Shown here: piece after piece, positions 1 to 7,200 of the stretch | Numbering within the stretch: the stretch's first letter is position 1 | Layout of the letters: every line of letters starts with the position of its first letter | Source of the DNA: Sphingobium xanthum | Lineage (GTDB): Bacteria; Pseudomonadota; Alphaproteobacteria; Sphingomonadales; Sphingomonadaceae | Direction: 5' to 3' | NCBI RefSeq assembly: GCF_019737615.1 | Contig: NZ_JAHKKS010000002.1 | Span: 434,001 to 498,000, forward strand | Length of the DNA stretch: 64,000 nucleotides | Program-made: the position numbers and the translations under genes | Notes under the pieces: model-generated | Seen by the model: only the letters and a program-made list of their open reading frames with translations | Database searches by the model: none | What the model was told of the DNA's origin: nothing

Positions 1-628
1 GGCGATCCGAGATGCGACCACCGATCGGCGCGCGCACCACGGTGAACTCCATGTCGAGCGACCTAGCGCGAACACGGGCCTGCGCGCCGGCCAGTCCGGC
101 CGATGCCGCCTGGACCTGCGCCCGCAGACGATCGACCTCGCTCTGCGAGACCGCATCGACCGCGACGAGGCGCAGCGCCCGATCGAGATTGGCGCGGGCC
201 AGCGCAAGATCGCTCTGCGATGTCGCGACACCCGCCCGCGCCTCGGCCAGCGCGGCCTGATAGGGCCGCTGGTCGATGGTGAAGAGCGGTTGCCCGGCGC
301 GGACGACCTGGCCATCCGTGAAGTGGATCGCCGTGATCGCGCCCGAGATGCGCGGGCGCACCTCGACCGAACGGCTTGCCTCGAAGCGGCCGATATAATC
401 GTCCCACTCGGTCACTTCGCGCTGCAGCGGCTCGGCGACGGTGACCGCCGGCATGGCCGGGGCCGCCAGGGCTGGCGTGCTGCGCTGCGTGAAGCCATAG
501 ATGCCGGCCAGCGCGATGAGCGGCAGGCCGATCCATGCGGCGCGGCGCAGATTGCGGCTGCCACCCTGAGGGGCGGTCTGCTGCGCCTGCTCGGCGTCGT
601 CCGGCTTGAAAAGCGTATGCATGTTCAT
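1..628 (-). CDS. RND efflux periplasmic adaptor subunit (HlyD/MFP family), partial
   Basis: Membrane-fusion subunit that bridges an inner-membrane RND pump and an outer-membrane channel in the periplasm. Only the first 209 codons are present; the gene leaves the window on the left. Visible in order: a polar cytoplasmic leader, one membrane anchor (about residues 32-47, WIGLPLIALAGIYGF), the opening beta strands (VTVAEPLQREVTEWDDYIGR at 62-80), a lipoyl-like half motif (about 90-118, with RPRISGAITAIHFTDGQVV) and an Ala/Arg-rich alpha-hairpin ending in APIGG. The start is set by the ATGA overlap with the upstream 134-aa gene, so the two are translationally coupled. The RND pump gene should follow outside the window. 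Family assignment is firm; substrate unknown. Confidence 0.9.
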   Translation of the reverse strand, partial: MNMHTLFKPDDAEQAQQTAPQGGSRNLRRAAWIGLPLIALAGIYGFTQRSTPALAAPAMPAVTVAEPLQREVTEWDDYIGRFEASRSVEVRPRISGAITAIHFTDGQVVRAGQPLFTIDQRPYQAALAEARAGVATSQSDLALARANLDRALRLVAVDAVSQSEVDRLRAQVQAASAGLAGAQARVRARSLDMEFTVVRAPIGGRISDR

Positions 629-1029
629 TGATAGATCCTTGCGCGGGGCGCGGCACGCTCGCCGACGATACCATCGACCAGCAGTTCATATTGACGTTCG
701 GAATAGCCGGCCCGGAGGAAGTCGCCGATCTCGGAGGGGGCGACATTATACCCGTGGTGCCAGCTCAACACGGCGATGCGGCGCAGGGCCTCCAGCCGGC
801 TGTCCGAAAGCGGGTTCTTGCGCTCGATGCCGAAGATCAGGCGCACGAGACGGCCAAGGCGGCCCTCCTCGCGGATCGACGACAGATTGTCCTCACGAGC
901 AAGGCGAACGATCGCCCACTCGCGATGACTGAACGTGGTCGCCTGTCCCGGGCGAACCCGTGCCGGCGGCATGAAAGGCTCAAGCAGCTGCGCTGCGCCG
1001 CGATGGCCGGCAAAATCCATATAGGCCAT
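625..1029 (-). CDS. Small hypothetical protein, first gene of the efflux operon
   Basis: 134-residue soluble protein that I do not recognise. It has no signal peptide or membrane segment. It is rich in Arg, Leu and Glu, and the central part (FSHREWAIVRLAREDNLSSI) is predicted helical. The start at 1029 has a good ribosome site (GGGAGAAG, 4 bases before ATG). The stop overlaps the start of the RND adaptor by four bases (ATGA), so it belongs to the efflux operon and is probably made in fixed ratio with the adaptor. The promoter lies about 220 bases upstream at 1260-1288. A role in pump regulation or assembly is only a guess from position. Confidence 0.7.
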   Translation of the reverse strand: MAYMDFAGHRGAAQLLEPFMPPARVRPGQATTFSHREWAIVRLAREDNLSSIREEGRLGRLVRLIFGIERKNPLSDSRLEALRRIAVLSWHHGYNVAPSEIGDFLRAGYSERQYELLVDGIVGERAAPRARIYQ

Positions 1030-1252
1030 GTTTCTTCTCCCATCCTGCCCCTGCGCGAGAGTAAGACGATCCGATCCCGAAAAAGCCTTGGCTCCTCCTG
1101 GTAGACAGTTTCATCGAGCGCAGAGGATCATCCCCGAAAGCAGCACGCGCCGTGCCGACCGATCGGGCGGTCAGACCTCAAAAAGATAATCAAATCGAGC
1201 GAGAAGGATGACATGAGCCTGTTGACCCGCTGCCATCTCCCACCCTGTTTCT

Positions 1253-1266
1253 ATACTGCTTAGTAT
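1253..1266. promoter_or_regulatory. Inverted-repeat operator overlapping the efflux promoter -10
   Basis: ATACT-GCTT-AGTAT is a perfect 5-bp inverted repeat with a 4-base centre. It covers the -10 box and the expected start point of the efflux promoter. Its shape and place fit a TetR-family operator, and a TetR gene lies next to it, so repression of the pump by that regulator is the simplest reading (inference). Confidence 0.55.
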
Positions 1267-1288
1267 GAAAGTGACCCGTTCAGGTCAA
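1260..1288 (-). promoter_or_regulatory. Sigma70-type promoter of the efflux operon
   Basis: On the minus strand TTGACC (1288-1283) is separated by exactly 17 bases from TACTAA (1265-1260). This is a near-consensus housekeeping promoter pointing at the 134-aa gene and RND adaptor. The predicted transcript would begin near 1253 and have a leader of about 220 bases. The rest of the 308-base gap 1030-1337 shows no other gene. Confidence 0.65.
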
Positions 1289-1300
1289 GCACTATTTTTA

Positions 1301-1312
1301 TACCGATCGATA
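1301..1312. promoter_or_regulatory. Possible regulator-binding site, copy 1 (TACCGATCGATA)
   Basis: TACCGATCGATA lies just behind the efflux promoter. On the opposite strand it matches 11 of 12 bases with a second site at the tetR start (1946-1957). Both are near-palindromic. They may be binding sites for the TetR regulator or for a second factor. Confidence 0.35.
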
Positions 1313-1337
1313 TTTTTTCGCAGTGCGTCGTAAAAAA

Positions 1338-1946
1338 CTACCGCCCGGGCCACATGGCAAGGGTCGCGTCCGCGACCCGCTGCACTTCGTCCCGCGTGGC
1401 GCCGGCGCCTGCCTGAACCGCCATGCCCTTGAGCACGGTCATCAGATAATTGGTGATTGTCTCCGGATCGACCGGCCCGTTGAAGTCCCCGTCCGCGACA
1501 GCCTTCGCCATCCGCTGGGTGAAGAGCTCGTTGACCTTGCGGCCGCGCTCCAGCACTTCGTCCCGGATACACTCTGCCTCGGTGCCACAGGCGGTCGAGG
1601 TGATGACACCCAGACACCCGCGCGGATCGCAGCCGTCGGGATCCAGATAATTGTCGATCGCGCCCTGGAGGAGACGTTCTGCGACGCCCTTGGCGGTCGG
1701 CTGCTCAAGCGCCGGGCGGACGAAGGCCTGCTTCTCACGCTCGTAAAGATCCAGCGCCTGGCGGAACAAAGCTTCCTTGTTGCCGAAAGCCGCATATAGA
1801 CTCGGGCGGGTAATGCCCATCGCTTCCGTCAGGTCGGTGAGGGACGCGCCCTCATAACCGCGGGTCCAGAACACGCGCAAAGCTGCCGCCAACGCCGCAT
1901 CGACGTTGAACTCGCGGGGCCTGCCTCTGACTGCTACTGCTTCCAT
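1338..1946 (-). CDS. TetR/AcrR family transcriptional regulator
   Basis: 202-residue DNA-binding repressor of normal TetR length. The N-terminal helix-turn-helix is clear (about residues 14-60: AALRVFWTRGYEGASLTDLT, then GITRPSLYAAFGNKEALFRQ). The C-terminal ligand-binding half contains CDPRGCLGVITSTACGTEAEC, a cysteine-bearing segment common in AcrR-like regulators of this group. It is encoded upstream of, and in the same direction as, the efflux operon, whose promoter carries an inverted-repeat operator. Likely role: ligand-released repressor of the pump and of itself (a related site overlaps its own start codon). The ligand is unknown. Confidence 0.9.
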   Translation of the reverse strand: MEAVAVRGRPREFNVDAALAAALRVFWTRGYEGASLTDLTEAMGITRPSLYAAFGNKEALFRQALDLYEREKQAFVRPALEQPTAKGVAERLLQGAIDNYLDPDGCDPRGCLGVITSTACGTEAECIRDEVLERGRKVNELFTQRMAKAVADGDFNGPVDPETITNYLMTVLKGMAVQAGAGATRDEVQRVADATLAMWPGR

Positions 1947-1957
1947 ATCGACCGGTA
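1946..1957. promoter_or_regulatory. Possible regulator-binding site, copy 2, at the tetR start
   Basis: TATCGACCGGTA on the plus strand reads TACCGGTCGATA on the minus strand, 11/12 identical to the site at 1301-1312. It begins at the first base of the tetR start codon, a fitting place for autorepression. Confidence 0.35.
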
Positions 1958-2016
1958 CATAATATCGCTGCTACGCAAAGTCCATAGGGAAGATGCACGG
2001 CATGCAAGTGCCGGAC

Positions 2017-2047
2017 TGAACCGCTCCGGCAAACCCGGGGCGGTTCA
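2017..2047 (-). terminator. Hairpin downstream of the glucokinase operon
   Basis: TGAACCGC (2017-2024) and GCGGTTCA (2040-2047) are perfect complements, with CCGG/CCGG pairing continuing inside and a CAAA-type loop. It lies about 110 bases after the glk stop and before tetR. There is no clear U-run, so it may be a weak terminator or an mRNA-stabilising hairpin. Confidence 0.4.
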
Positions 2048-2153
2048 ATCGCGATCTCGAGATCGGTGAGCGTGTCGAAAGGGAGGACCGCACCGGCGAG
2101 TGGTGTAAGTCCGCTTCGTCTCACGATCACCTTGTGAACCAAAAGGCGCAAGC

Positions 2154-3137
2154 TCAGATGTGTTGTCCCTCGATCATTCGGTTTCGCGCAAACGCAGCCG
2201 CTGCTCCAAGCAGGCCGGGCTGCGGGTGCGTAATGAGCTTTACGGGAATGAGATTCATCATTTCGACAAAGCGGCCTTTCGCCACAAATCGCTGACCGAA
2301 GGCGGGAAGGAGCAGACGCTCGCGGAGTCGCAAGCCGAGTCCGCCCGCGATAACGACAGCGCGCGCCCGATGCATCAGCGCGACATCTCCCGCGAAAGCT
2401 CCCAGTAACAGGCAGAAGCGCTCCAGGGCTGCCATCGCCAAAGCATCATGACCGTCGAGCGCAAGCGCCCAGATCGTGCCGTCATCGCACTTGGCGATTG
2501 ATTTGCCCTCGATCGCCGCAAGCGTTTCATAAATGTCGACAATGCCCGGGCCAGAAACAACTCGTTCGGTCGAGACACGTCCGTATGTTGCGCGCAGACG
2601 ACGCAGCAACTCGTCTTCGATTGCATCGAGTGGCGCGAATGCCTGATGCCCTCCCTCTGACTCGAAAATACGATAAGTCTCGCCCTCTCGAAACACGGTC
2701 GCAACGCCAAGTCCTGTCCCCGGACCACAAATGCCGATCATCCCCTCTTGAGGCAGCGGTTCCTTCGGGCCGCAGAGATGGATGAAATCACTCTCGGCGG
2801 CTTGGGCGACTGCATGTCCGATCGCGGCGAAATCATTGACCAATGTACAGGACTCAAGACCCAATTGCCGGGCAATCTGTGACGGCTGCAGCGTCCAATC
2901 ATTATTGGTCAGCCGGATGGTATCGCCCTCGATCGGTGACGCGACCGCAATCGCCGCAGCGGCAGGCAGAGCGCTTTGGCTCGTTGAACCAAAAGCCTCC
3001 CAGGCCGCTTGGAAACTGACGAAGTCGGCAACCTTCAGGGTGGTCGCCTCTCCCAGAAAGGCTACGCGGTTCCCCTCGATGCGAGCGAACGCGAAGCGTG
3101 CGTGCGTACCACCGATATCGGCCGCTATGAGGTCCAT
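2154..3137 (-). CDS. glk: Glucokinase (Glk family, ATP-dependent)
   Basis: Cytoplasmic enzyme that phosphorylates glucose to glucose-6-phosphate. 327 residues, the usual length for the bacterial Glk family. Signatures: N-terminal phosphate-binding ADIGGTHARF (6-15), LVNDFAAIG (99-107) with the catalytic Asp at 102, GPGTGLGVA (about 138-146) and ESEGGH (159-164) for sugar binding. It follows the FHS sugar transporter by 21 bases, so the two form an operon that imports and traps a hexose, most likely glucose released by the nearby GH3 enzyme. Probably controlled by the LacI regulator through the site at 4516-4529. Confidence 0.93.
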   Translation of the reverse strand: MDLIAADIGGTHARFAFARIEGNRVAFLGEATTLKVADFVSFQAAWEAFGSTSQSALPAAAAIAVASPIEGDTIRLTNNDWTLQPSQIARQLGLESCTLVNDFAAIGHAVAQAAESDFIHLCGPKEPLPQEGMIGICGPGTGLGVATVFREGETYRIFESEGGHQAFAPLDAIEDELLRRLRATYGRVSTERVVSGPGIVDIYETLAAIEGKSIAKCDDGTIWALALDGHDALAMAALERFCLLLGAFAGDVALMHRARAVVIAGGLGLRLRERLLLPAFGQRFVAKGRFVEMMNLIPVKLITHPQPGLLGAAAAFARNRMIEGQHI

Positions 3138-3158
3138 GCTTCTGCTATACTTTCGAGA

Positions 3159-4442
3159 TCAGTGAGACAGAGTGACGCGCGAACCGTCGCTGCCATGGCT
3201 GTTTGGGCGTGTGCGCGCAGCAAGTACCGCAAAGCCGCTGAGGCATGCGTAACACAGGGCTGGTATGATGAAGGACCGCTCGTAGCTCATGGCATCCGAG
3301 ATTGCGCCAGCAAGCAGCGGGAGAAAGGCGCCTCCGACAATTGCCGTGCAAAGGAAACCCGACGTGACTTCCTTGCTTGCGGTCGATCGCTCCAGCGTGA
3401 GTGTGAAGATCGTTGGGAACATGATCGAATTGAACAGCCCGATTGAGAGCGCCGCATAACCGCCGATTTCGCCGCCGAGAAGGAACACGGTCACGCAAAG
3501 GACTGCCGCTGCGGCTGTTGCAATGGTCAGTAGCCTGGATGCCGGGGTCGAGATCATGAGTCCCGAGCCGATGAACCGACCGACCATTGCGCCCAGCCAA
3601 TAGAGGCTCACAAAATAACCGGCGCGCTGTAGCGGCACGTCCCAGACGCTCGCATCGTGGAGGAAGAGTGCCATCTGCGTCCCGATCGAGACCTCGGCCC
3701 CGACGTAGAGAAAGATCGCGCCGCCCCCGAGCAATGTCCATCGGGACGCAAATGCCTCACGGATCATGTCAGCGGCGCTTTGCGATGATCCAGTGGGCGG
3801 TGCGGCAGCGAGAATTCGGTGGCGCATCAGCCAGATAAACAGGCCGATCAAGGCGATAAGCAGGGCAATGCCGACGAACGCCGTATCGATGGCGGCAAGC
3901 GCGTTGGCGCGCGCCGCATCATCCAGAACTTCGCCGGGCGCGGTCTCGATACCATCGAGAAGGAGACTGGCGCCGAGCAACGGTCCCAAAACCGTACCGA
4001 GGGAGTTGAAAGCCTGGCTGAAGGTGAGCCTGAAATGACTGCGCTCCGGCGGACCGAGCACCGCAGCGAGCGGATTGGCCGCAACTTGCAGGATGGTGAC
4101 GCCGCTCGCAAGAATGAACAGGCCGATCAGCACGACGGGATAGACCGCAATGTTGCTGGCAAAAAGAATGGAAAGGCATCCCGCGACCATCAGCCCGAGG
4201 GCGAGGATAATGCTTGTGGTCGAACGCAGGCGGCGGGCGAGCAACGCGGCCGGCAATGAGACGACACCGTAGGCGATGAAAAAGGCGAAGGCACTCAGTT
4301 GCGCCTCGACGTTGGTGAGGCTGAAGATGTTTTTCACTGCGGCGACCAACGGATCGACCAGCGACGTGACGAAGCCCCAGCCGAAGAACAGCGCCGTCAC
4401 TGCAGCAAAGGCGCTGGTCGCGCTTTTCCGACTGGTCATCAT
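3159..4442 (-). CDS. Sugar MFS transporter (FHS family, FucP/GluP-like)
   Basis: 427-residue inner-membrane proton/sugar symporter with about 12 hydrophobic helices. The first helix carries ALFFGWGFVTSLVDPL, the family hallmark of fucose/glucose/galactose transporters. It is followed by AFFIAYGVVSLPAALLARR and a later NPLAAVLGP segment. It heads the operon with glk, and its start at 4442 follows a GGGAGG-like ribosome site. A promoter overlapped by a LacI-type operator lies about 85 bases upstream. Context points to uptake of glucose or a related hexose; exact specificity cannot be read from sequence. Confidence 0.9.
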   Translation of the reverse strand: MMTSRKSATSAFAAVTALFFGWGFVTSLVDPLVAAVKNIFSLTNVEAQLSAFAFFIAYGVVSLPAALLARRLRSTTSIILALGLMVAGCLSILFASNIAVYPVVLIGLFILASGVTILQVAANPLAAVLGPPERSHFRLTFSQAFNSLGTVLGPLLGASLLLDGIETAPGEVLDDAARANALAAIDTAFVGIALLIALIGLFIWLMRHRILAAAPPTGSSQSAADMIREAFASRWTLLGGGAIFLYVGAEVSIGTQMALFLHDASVWDVPLQRAGYFVSLYWLGAMVGRFIGSGLMISTPASRLLTIATAAAAVLCVTVFLLGGEIGGYAALSIGLFNSIMFPTIFTLTLERSTASKEVTSGFLCTAIVGGAFLPLLAGAISDAMSYERSFIIPALCYACLSGFAVLAARTRPNSHGSDGSRVTLSH

Positions 4443-4450
4443 CCCTCCCC

Positions 4451-4561
4451 TATATCGACGAGAGCGCCAGCAATGTGTTCGCCGACCGCAATGTCGACGC
4501 CTTTATTCGCAAGAATGGCAGCGCTGTCAATATCCTGACGCGCTGGTGGACCCCCGGATGA
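4451..4561 (+). pseudogene. Possible 3' remnant of a lost plus-strand gene
   Basis: A 36-codon open stretch ends at TGA 4559-4561. It has strongly coding-like composition (third positions mostly G/C) and a protein-like sequence ending NGSAVNILTRWWTPG. It has no start and faces the opposite way to both neighbours, lying between the transporter start and the LacI stop. It reads like the C-terminus of a gene lost in a rearrangement. I cannot name the family, and chance is possible. Confidence 0.3.
4516..4530 (-). promoter_or_regulatory. LacI-type operator over the promoter of the transporter-glk operon
   Basis: TGGCAGCGCTGTCA (4516-4529) is a near-perfect palindrome around AGCGCT. The minus strand reads TTGACA (4530-4525), then 17 bases, then AATAAA, a plausible promoter for the transporter. 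The operator would cover the -35 box. The site also overlaps the last codons of the lacI gene. Confidence 0.6.
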
Positions 4562-5513
4562 TCAATTCATACTGTATCGGGTCCAGATCGAGCTCTTCCC
4601 CTAAAAGAAGCCGGGCAGCGCTTGCCCCCAATAGCTGCATCGGCTGCCGAACGGTGGTCAGAGCAGGCCAGGCCAGGCGGCTTGCCGGGGAGTCATCAAA
4701 GCCCGCAATCGCGATGTCTCCCGGAATGTTGAGATTGCGCGAATGGGCAACCTGAAGCGCCCCAAGAGCCATATCGTCATTCGCGGCGAAGATCGCGGTG
4801 GGTGGCTCCCGCAATTCAAGGAGCGCGCGTGCGGCATCGGCACCGGATTCGACGTCGAACAGCCCCGGCCTGATCAACTCCGCTTCAACAGCGATACCGG
4901 CGGTCTTCAAACCCTGGAGATAGCCCTGATAGCGTCCCTGCGCGAGGGAGTGATCAGGGTGCGGCGTGATGAAGCCGATGCGGCGGTGCCCCTCAGAGAT
5001 GAGATGAGCCATCATCTGCTCGCTCACCTCCCGGTCATCGATGATGATCGACTCGCCGAACAAATCCGGCCTTCCCGCAATCCGCACCAGCGGAATATCG
5101 AATTTCGCAATATGATTGACGATCAACGCCATGTCGCACAGCGGAGGAGTCAGCATTATCCCGTCGGGCCGCAATGTCGTGATCAAGCGGTCGAGAACCT
5201 GAGTCGCCTGATCGTCGAGGTCGATAGGCTCGGAGACCAGATGATATCCTCGCTCGCCGCATGCGCGCGCGGCCCCCATCAAGACGTCGGTAATGTAGGC
5301 GGCACTCGGGTTGTTGAAAGGATAGGCGATGATGAAGGACCTGTTTCCAGCCAACTGCCTCGCCGCCAAATTCGGGCGATAGCCAAGCGCCCGAACGGAT
5401 TCTTCCACCCGCGCGCGCAAGGCCGGGCGGACGTGCGCTTCCCGGTTGAGAACGCGCGAAACTGTCTTCATCGACACCCCGGCATGCTTGGCGACATCGG
5501 TAATCGTCGGCAA
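4527..5513 (-). CDS. LacI/GalR family transcriptional regulator
   Basis: 328-residue repressor. The N-terminal helix-turn-helix is typical (ITDVAKHAGVSMKTVSRVLN, residues 3-22), with the hinge ALGYRPNLAARQL. A periplasmic-binding-protein-like sugar-sensing domain follows (VRIAGRPDLFGESIIIDDRE, GHRRIGFITP, IFAANDDMALGAL, IAGFDDSPAS). It sits between the glk/transporter operon and the esterase/GH3/TonB operon, and similar palindromes around AGCGCT or ACGCT occur before both and before itself. Most likely a local sugar-responsive repressor of this utilisation block, including its own gene. Confidence 0.93.
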   Translation of the reverse strand: MPTITDVAKHAGVSMKTVSRVLNREAHVRPALRARVEESVRALGYRPNLAARQLAGNRSFIIAYPFNNPSAAYITDVLMGAARACGERGYHLVSEPIDLDDQATQVLDRLITTLRPDGIMLTPPLCDMALIVNHIAKFDIPLVRIAGRPDLFGESIIIDDREVSEQMMAHLISEGHRRIGFITPHPDHSLAQGRYQGYLQGLKTAGIAVEAELIRPGLFDVESGADAARALLELREPPTAIFAANDDMALGALQVAHSRNLNIPGDIAIAGFDDSPASRLAWPALTTVRQPMQLLGASAARLLLGEELDLDPIQYELIIRGSTSASGY

Positions 5514-5606
5514 TTGACTCTCCGTCAGATAGTGTGTCCCAGGCCGCGCGGACTGCCACTGTTCGCGATAAAGCCAGCCCGTTCACGATCCCGCGCCGGC
5601 CATTTC

Positions 5607-5620
5607 TGACAGCGCTAACG
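5607..5620. promoter_or_regulatory. LacI-type operator upstream of lacI
   Basis: TGACAGCGCTAACG shares 11 of 14 bases with the ideal palindrome TGACAGCGCTGTCA and lies about 95 bases before the lacI start. It would allow autoregulation. The surrounding 5514-5690 gap holds no other gene; a short AAGGC/GCCTT hairpin after the esterase stop may end that operon. Confidence 0.5.
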
Positions 5621-5690
5621 ATCAAAGGAAAGCTCAAGCGACCGAAGGCTTCCCGCCTTGGGGGACGTCGAGGAAGCTGCGGGCTATCGT

Positions 5691-7196
5691 TCAGGGTGCT
5701 GCCTTGGCAAGACTCTCGGCAAAGTCCAGCCGCATCTGGGCCGGATCTTCGCCATTCCGGGCGCCCGCGCCGTCGATGATCTGCACGGTCCCGCCGTCCG
5801 CCCCAGCGGAAGGCCAGGCCGGAACCTTGCCGTCACCATCCGGGCGGCCGGTGCGCACGAAATTCACCCAGTAGCGATGCGTCAGGGCCGCGACCGGAGC
5901 CTCGGCCGGAATCTCCCTCGGCTCGCGGCGCTGGCCGACCGTATCGAACACATAGGGGATTTCGCTCGCATGCGGCGCGCCGCCCATGGTCTGCTCGACT
6001 TGCGGCACAGCATAAGCGAACCGATAGAGCCACACCGGTTGGCGCGGTGCCAGAGCGCGGGCAATGGCGCGCGCGGGCTCGATCATCAGCCGGTCGGCGC
6101 TGGTCATCGTGCCCACGACGAGGCCCGATGCCGTCCCTTGCGGATCGTAGAGGCCTCGTGCCTCGGCCGCCCGGGCGCCATAGCCGGCAAAGATCTTCTC
6201 CTTGTCCGTCACGAAGGGAAAGCCGTCCGCCGAATTGGCGCCGACCATGACCGGCACCCGGGCATAGAGTCCAGCCGAGGCCCCATCGATCGAATTGCCC
6301 AGGATCGTCCGGCCATCGACCATCGGCCCGGAATAGCCAGGTTGCGCCATGGTCATCATGCTGAGATCGCCGGTGACCTTCGCCGCCGGCATCGCCCGCA
6401 GCGCATCGGCGGAGAGGCCGGGCGCGAACGCTTCCCCCGCCTTCGCCGCGGCAGCGACGGTCGGCATCGGCAGGGTCCGGTCGCGGCCGCCGCCGGACTG
6501 GATGATCGCCCTGTGGAACAGGCCGCGCGCCAGCGGCGATTGCAGCAGCATATGCATAGACATTCCGCCCGCGCTTTCGCCCACCACCGTCACGCTCGCC
6601 GGATCGCCCCCGAATGCGGCGATATTGGCCCGCACCCATTGGAGCGCGGCAATCTGGTCGAGAAAGCCGAAATTGCCGCCGAACCCCTCGGCCGCCAACC
6701 CCGGATGCGCGAAGAAGCCGAACCGGCCGAGACGATAGTTCAGACTGACGAACACCACGCCGTCACGTGCGAAATTCTCACCGGAATAGACGGCCGGCGA
6801 GGAGCCACCGTTGACGAACCCGCCACCATGGATCCAGACCATGACGGGCAGCTTGGCGCCCGCGGCGACCTTCGCCGGGCGCCATATGTTGAGATAGAGG
6901 CAGTCTTCGGACGGCGCCGTTACGATCGGCGCGGCATCGGGCGGAAACGGCGCCTGGGCGCAATCGGGCGCGAAGGCGCTGCCGTCCCGTTCCCCACCCC
7001 AGGCCGCAGCCGGCTGCGGCGCGCGCCAGCGGTTCTGGCCGACCGGCGGCGCGGCATAGGGGATGCCTTTGTAGCTCGTCACCGCTCCTTGCGTGGCACC
7101 GCGCACCGTCCCGTACTGGGTGGCGACGGTCTGGGCAGCGGCCGGCAGGACGATGCACCCGCAAGCCACCGCCATCAGGATCGGAAACGCCTTCAT
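5691..7196 (-). CDS. Secreted type-B carboxylesterase
   Basis: 501-residue alpha/beta-hydrolase of the carboxylesterase/cholinesterase family. An N-terminal signal peptide ([17 protein letters not shown]) sends it to the periplasm. Family motifs: [11 protein letters not shown], the oxyanion loop [15 protein letters not shown], and the nucleophile elbow GESAGG with Ser208. The Glu and His partners lie in the C-terminal half. It starts 4 bases after the GH3 stop, so it is the last gene of the TonB-receptor/GH3 operon. Likely role: removing acyl or aryl esters from plant oligosaccharides or glycosides before or after GH3 cleavage (inference). Confidence 0.9.
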   Translation of the reverse strand: MKAFPILMAVACGCIVLPAAAQTVATQYGTVRGATQGAVTSYKGIPYAAPPVGQNRWRAPQPAAAWGGERDGSAFAPDCAQAPFPPDAAPIVTAPSEDCLYLNIWRPAKVAAGAKLPVMVWIHGGGFVNGGSSPAVYSGENFARDGVVFVSLNYRLGRFGFFAHPGLAAEGFGGNFGFLDQIAALQWVRANIAAFGGDPASVTVVGESAGGMSMHMLLQSPLARGLFHRAIIQSGGGRDRTLPMPTVAAAAKAGEAFAPGLSADALRAMPAAKVTGDLSMMTMAQPGYSGPMVDGRTILGNSIDGASAGLYARVPVMVGANSADGFPFVTDKEKIFAGYGARAAEARGLYDPQGTASGLVVGTMTSADRLMIEPARAIARALAPRQPVWLYRFAYAVPQVEQTMGGAPHASEIPYVFDTVGQRREPREIPAEAPVAALTHRYWVNFVRTGRPDGDGKVPAWPSAGADGGTVQIIDGAGARNGEDPAQMRLDFAESLAKAAP

Positions 7197-7200
7197 CGCA

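Noticed and set aside
63..746. 227-codon minus-strand frame over the adaptor start
   Set aside because: Out-of-frame reading of the adaptor and of the 134-aa gene; no motifs, whereas the real frame shows the MFP pattern.
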